Source of the DNA: Oscillospiraceae bacterium
Lineage (GTDB): Bacteria; Bacillota; Clostridia; Oscillospirales; Ruminococcaceae
NCBI GenBank assembly: GCA_020024215.1
Contig: JAHHUC010000015.1
Location: 1 to 36,021, forward strand
Reading direction: 5' to 3'
DNA: 36,021 bases
Positions 32,962 through 36,021 of the stretch are shown piece by piece (the first letter of the stretch is position 1; each line of letters begins with the position of its first letter). Both the position numbers and the translations under genes were made by a program. The notes beneath the pieces were generated by a model. That model had not been told where the DNA came from and did not search any database. It saw only the letters and a program-made list of their open reading frames with translations.

Positions 32962-33414
32962 ATGAGGTGTCCTGTATGCGGTCATTTGGAAAGCAAGGTA
33001 GTGGATTCAAGGCCTATGGATGATGGCTCTAAAATAAGAAGGCGCAGAGAGTGCCTTGCCTGCGGAAAAAGATTCACCACCTATGAGGCCATAGAAACAA
33101 CGCCTATGATGGTAAAAAAGAAGGACGGCTCATTGGAGGCCTTTGATTCCAACAAGCTTCTCAACTCCATGCTCCGCGCCTGTGAAAAGAGACAGGTTTC
33201 TCTGTCTCAGATTGAAAATGCGGCAAGGCAGATAGAATCGCGGCTTCAGAATACTATGGAAAGAGAGATACTCTCCAGCACCATAGGCGAGCTTGCCATG
33301 GAAAAGCTAAAAGGAATTGATGAAGCGGCATATGTTCGCTTTGCATCCGTTTACAGACAATTTCAGGACATAAACAGCTTTATGGATGAGTTGAAAAAGC
33401 TTTTGGAAAAATAA
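32962..33414 (+). CDS. nrdR: Transcriptional repressor NrdR
   Basis: The 150-residue product has the NrdR layout: an N-terminal zinc ribbon with two CxxC pairs (CPVCGH and CLACGKRF) and VVDSRPMDDG between them, then an ATP-cone domain from about residue 48 (PMMVKKKDGSLEAFDSNKL). NrdR senses dNTP/ATP state and represses ribonucleotide reductase genes. The ATG at 32962 has AAAAGGAGG upstream. No nrd genes lie in the window, and the stop codon is one base from the stop of the convergent DUF4363 gene. Confidence 0.96.
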   Translation: MRCPVCGHLESKVVDSRPMDDGSKIRRRRECLACGKRFTTYEAIETTPMMVKKKDGSLEAFDSNKLLNSMLRACEKRQVSLSQIENAARQIESRLQNTMEREILSSTIGELAMEKLKGIDEAAYVRFASVYRQFQDINSFMDELKKLLEK

Positions 33415-33415
33415 G

Positions 33416-33778
33416 CTAAATTATATTTTCAAGATTCAGCTGTTCATTTTTACCCATCTGCTGAATATCCAGCATAAAGGTATATAAAAGACTTCTTCCT
33501 TCCTCATCAGAGGTATGAAGGAGTCTTTTTACCTGCTTTAAGGTTTTTTCCATTTCATTTTTCTGTTCATTTCCCAAAATGGCAGCCCAGAGAAGAGAAT
33601 TTTTCCCAAAGCTCTGTTCCAGCTTATAAATATCCTCATCGGATATATCCTGAAAGCTCAAAATCGTCTCCACCTGCTTTGAAAGCAAATCACATTCCTC
33701 TTTTATGGTGAGGCTGCCCCTTATAATAGCAGCAGATGTGATTGCAAACACCAAAAATGCCAGAATTGTTCTCTTCAT
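33416..33778 (-). CDS. DUF4363 family membrane-anchored protein
   Basis: The 120-residue product has one N-terminal membrane helix (TILAFLVFAITSAAIIRG) and a mostly helical outer domain with KQVETILSFQDISDEDIYKLEQSF. DUF4363 genes very often follow DUF421 genes in Firmicutes, as here, where the start overlaps the DUF421 stop by four bases (ATGA). The function is unknown. The ATG at 33778 is preceded by GAAGAG. Its stop codon is one base from the nrdR stop on the other strand. Confidence 0.85.
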   Translation of the reverse strand: MKRTILAFLVFAITSAAIIRGSLTIKEECDLLSKQVETILSFQDISDEDIYKLEQSFGKNSLLWAAILGNEQKNEMEKTLKQVKRLLHTSDEEGRSLLYTFMLDIQQMGKNEQLNLENII

Positions 33779-34452
33779 CTTTTACTCTTCCTTTGGTAAA
33801 ATATTTTTCCGTCTTTGTTGCAGGTCATGACCAGAATATCCTCCTTTTCCAAATTAAGCTCTGAAAGCTTGTTCAAAAGCCAGGCCTCCTTTATTGAAAG
33901 ACATTCCAAAGACTCCTGCACTATTCTTCCGTCCTTTATTACAGAAAGCGAGGGGCCCTCACAGCCCTTGGATTTATTGCCCATGTCCTTGTTGCTGGCA
34001 GGTCTTGAATCAAATTTCTGATAAACTGACAGCTTTCCGTTGGTTTCTGCAACGGCAAAATCCACCTCGTCCAAATTGAAGATTCCGTTAAGCCTCAGCT
34101 CTTCCTCCAAATCATCAATGGATATCCTGAGCTTTTCCATCATTTTTTCATCAATTTTGCCGTTTTTGATGACATATCTGGATCTTCCGCATATAATCTT
34201 TCTGCCGTTTGGGAATTTTAAGGAGATGAAGGACATGAAAATTTCCAAAGAGAATATTACCACTATGGGCACAACGCCGGAAAGCAGTGATTTTTCCGAA
34301 TTTTCTATGGGAATGGCAGCAATATTTGAAACTATGAATGTTGTCACAAGCTCAGAAGGCGACAATTCCCCCAGCTGCCGCTTTCCTGTAAAGCGCAGGA
34401 AAAATGTGATGAATAAATATAGAATTATTGATCTGTAAAATGTTATTATCAT
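33775..34452 (-). CDS. DUF421 (YetF-like) membrane protein
   Basis: The 225-residue product has three N-terminal helices with the family motif RFTGKRQLGELSPSELVTTFIVSNIAAIPIE, then a cytoplasmic domain with NGRKIICGRSRYVIKNGKI and LEEELRLNGIFNLDEVDFA (written in parts here). Function is unknown; YetF-like proteins of Bacillus are associated with spore membranes in some reports. An ATG at 34470 is in frame, but DUF421 proteins begin MIITFYRSIIL, which fits the ATG at 34452 after GGGTGG. It overlaps the DUF4363 gene and is divergent from spoIVB, 155 bases away. Confidence 0.88.
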   Translation of the reverse strand: MIITFYRSIILYLFITFFLRFTGKRQLGELSPSELVTTFIVSNIAAIPIENSEKSLLSGVVPIVVIFSLEIFMSFISLKFPNGRKIICGRSRYVIKNGKIDEKMMEKLRISIDDLEEELRLNGIFNLDEVDFAVAETNGKLSVYQKFDSRPASNKDMGNKSKGCEGPSLSVIKDGRIVQESLECLSIKEAWLLNKLSELNLEKEDILVMTCNKDGKIFYQRKSKR

Positions 34453-34595
34453 TAAACCACCCTTTTTCATCGCTTATTATTCCCAAAAAGCTTTGAAAAA
34501 ACCTTTTGGCTTAAATTTTAAATTTTGCCTTGTAATTTTTTTTAAAGTTTGAGCAAATTAAATATTGAGAGCCTGCGCTCTTAAAATATTTAAAA

Positions 34596-34610
34596 GGGGG
34601 GTAAAAAATT
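34596..34610 (+). promoter_or_regulatory. Ribosome binding site and probable ATT start of spoIVB
   Basis: GGGGGG (34596-34601) stands six bases before an ATT at 34608-34610. A TAA at 34602 closes the frame just upstream. No ATG, GTG or TTG occurs in this frame until the GTG at 34638, 36 bases from the site, which has no ribosome binding site of its own. ATT is a rare start codon, known from infC. Confidence 0.6.
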
Positions 34611-35777
34611 AAAAAATTTATAAAAATAAACTGCTTTGTGCTTTCTGTCGCTGTACTTTTTTCAGGTCTTATAACCTTGGGAATATCATCCTGCTTCCCT
34701 GACGAGGTGTTTATAGAAAAGGGCGAAAGCGTAGAGGTGAAATGCCCTATACCTCTAAAAGCAGAAAGCACCAAAAATTCCGATGGCGAAAGCTATAATC
34801 TAAAGCTTACAACAAATGTGGGAACACTTGTAAAAAATGTCGAAATAAGGGAAATTGAAAAGCACCGGCTTATTCCGGCAGGGATACCATTCGGAATAAA
34901 AATGTTCACAAAGGGCGTTATGGTTGTGGGTTTAAGTGACATTGAAAAGGACGGCAGACTTATAAATCCGGCAAAGGAATGCGGAATAAAATGTGGAGAT
35001 ATCATTCTTAAAATAAACGGCAGGGATGTATCCTCCAACGAGGATGTGGGAAAAATAATAAATTCCTCCAAGGGTCAGGATGTGAAGGTGACACTCAAGA
35101 AAAAGGACCAGACCAAAACAGTTATGCTTAAACCTGCAAAATCCGCAGATGGCTACAAGGCCGGAATGTGGGTGAGAGATTCCTCTGCCGGAATAGGAAC
35201 CATGACCTTTTATGATCCTCTTTCCGGCTCCTTCGGCGGCTTAGGACACCCTGTTTGTGATGTGGACACAGGAGAAATTCTGCCCATAGATCACGGAAAG
35301 GCTGTGGGTGTGAGCATATCCGGCGTGGTAAAGGGTGAAAAGGGCACTCCGGGAGAACTCAGGGGTGTGTTTTCCAGCCTCAATATCGGAAATTTGTATG
35401 ACAACCGTGAAAGCGGAATATTCGGCAAGGCAGAAAATATAAGATATACCGCAAAGCCCATAGCAGCTGCCAAGAAAAGCGAAATAAACACAGGAGCTGC
35501 CTATATCCTGACAACTGTTGAGGGCAGCTCTCCAAAGCCTTACAAAATAGAAATAGAAAAAATTTCTCCACGGGAAAAAAACAGCTCCAAAAACATGATA
35601 ATAAGAATAGTTGACCAATCCCTTTTGGCAAAAACAGGCGGAATTGTGCAGGGAATGAGCGGCTCCCCCATCATTCAAAACGGCAAGCTCATAGGAGCTG
35701 TAACCCATGTTTTTGTAAATGACCCCACAAGGGGCTATGGTATTTTTATCGAAAATATGCTGGATGAGGCAGCATAG
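34608..35777 (+). CDS. spoIVB: Sporulation serine protease SpoIVB
   Basis: From the ATT start the 389-residue product has a basic N-terminus (MKKFIKINCF) and one membrane helix, then a PDZ domain at about 100-170 and a SpoIVB S55 peptidase domain at about 190-380. Catalytic candidates are H214 (GLGHPVCD) and the serine in QGMSGSPII (about residue 351). SpoIVB is secreted from the forespore and cleaves SpoIVFA to signal sigma-K activation in the mother cell. In Bacillus spo0A follows it, but the window ends here. If a GTG at 34638 were used, the basic N-terminal residues would be lost. A terminator follows about 85 bases later. Confidence 0.92.
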   Translation: MKKFIKINCFVLSVAVLFSGLITLGISSCFPDEVFIEKGESVEVKCPIPLKAESTKNSDGESYNLKLTTNVGTLVKNVEIREIEKHRLIPAGIPFGIKMFTKGVMVVGLSDIEKDGRLINPAKECGIKCGDIILKINGRDVSSNEDVGKIINSSKGQDVKVTLKKKDQTKTVMLKPAKSADGYKAGMWVRDSSAGIGTMTFYDPLSGSFGGLGHPVCDVDTGEILPIDHGKAVGVSISGVVKGEKGTPGELRGVFSSLNIGNLYDNRESGIFGKAENIRYTAKPIAAAKKSEINTGAAYILTTVEGSSPKPYKIEIEKISPREKNSSKNMIIRIVDQSLLAKTGGIVQGMSGSPIIQNGKLIGAVTHVFVNDPTRGYGIFIENMLDEAA

Positions 35778-35862
35778 CGGCAATCCGGTGCAGGCAATGC
35801 GTGTGCAAACTGGGCGAGCATCGCCACGCCATAAGGTAAGCTCGGTATCCTTATAAAAGGTA
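35778..35862 (+). other. Unassigned GC-richer leader-like region after spoIVB
   Basis: The 85 bases after spoIVB are GC-richer than their surroundings. They contain GGCGA-GCA-TCGCC, the pair ATAAGG and CCTTAT, and the direct repeat AAGGTAAGC twice. No gene fits. It could be a 3' untranslated region or part of an RNA element; I recognise no riboswitch in it. From 35897 to the window end I see nothing I can assign. Confidence 0.35.
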
Positions 35863-35863
35863 A

Positions 35864-35897
35864 GCGGCAGAAGGAAAATCCCTCTGCCGCATTTTTA
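35864..35897 (+). terminator. Intrinsic terminator downstream of spoIVB
   Basis: GCGGCAGAAGG (35864-35874) pairs with CCCTCTGCCGC (35880-35890), one mismatch, followed by ATTTTTA. Confidence 0.75.
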
Positions 35898-36021
35898 TCC
35901 AAGTCCAATATCTTAAAATTTCACTGCTTTAGTCGTGAAAGGTTCTTGCTGAGCAGAACATGTTAACGGGCCGTTTTCCGCTTTTCCAAAATTCTTACAA
36001 TTCTTGGGCGGTTATATCTCT

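Noticed and set aside
35800..35862. Resemblance of TGCAAACTGGGCGAGCATCG to a c-di-GMP or fluoride riboswitch core
   Set aside because: Only short pieces match; the remaining conserved blocks of either aptamer are absent.
1..36021. Mobile elements, CRISPR arrays, tRNA genes and prophage genes
   Set aside because: Looked for and not seen: no transposase or integrase motifs, no regularly spaced repeats, and no cloverleaf tRNA sequence.

Overview
The window reads as chromosome of an endospore-forming member of the Clostridia (Bacillota) of moderate GC. The pointers are a SpoIVB sporulation protease, a CotF-like coat protein, Clostridia-type neighbours (DUF421 with DUF4363, a B12-radical SAM protein ending in a DUF4080-like region), strong purine-rich ribosome binding sites, several TTG starts and AT-rich sigma-A promoters. 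There is no insertion sequence, prophage, CRISPR array, tRNA or 16S/23S rRNA gene. All naming is by reading motifs; no database search was run.

Layout. 1-5.6 kb: tail of a probable membrane protein, a flavin-dependent reductase, a PASTA-domain protein whose kinase domain lacks both catalytic aspartates (a predicted pseudokinase), a B12-binding radical SAM protein, and a divergent MarR regulator. 5.6-10.8 kb: an operon on the minus strand of a TetR regulator, an MMPL/RND exporter and a large secreted helical protein, behind a promoter carrying two palindromic operators. 11.0-12.3 kb: a CotF-like coat gene and bioY; a single inverted repeat between them appears to be the coat gene terminator, a BirA-type operator and the home of the bioY -35 box. 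12.3-14.5 kb: a BlaI/BlaR1-type repressor and sensor protease pair with two TACA-N2-TGTA operators. 14.6-17.6 kb: yebC, a candidate structured small RNA, and a GNAT - AlkD-like glycosylase - TetR operon. 17.7-21.6 kb: two minus-strand units, asp23-like - fakA and rluA-like - ymdB. 21.7-28.3 kb (plus strand): RNase P RNA, murA, walJ, rlmH, tex, glyA. 28.3-33.4 kb (plus): rarA, secD-secF, a TIM-barrel protein, nrdR. 33.4-36.0 kb: DUF4363 and DUF421 genes on the minus strand, then spoIVB on the plus strand, which best fits an ATT start codon.

How it fits together. Most of the right-hand two thirds is core housekeeping: peptidoglycan precursor synthesis (MurA), protein export (SecDF), one-carbon metabolism (GlyA), RNA maturation and modification (RNase P, RlmH, RluA-like), recombination at stalled forks (RarA), ribonucleotide reductase control (NrdR) and fatty-acid kinase (FakA). 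The left third is more accessory and regulatory: four local regulators (MarR, TetR, BlaI, DhaS-like TetR), an envelope export unit and a stress-sensor pair. The points most worth a second look are the pseudokinase, the triple-function repeat at bioY, the ATT start of spoIVB, the unassigned RNA upstream of yebC and the 85-base nested palindrome after bioY.
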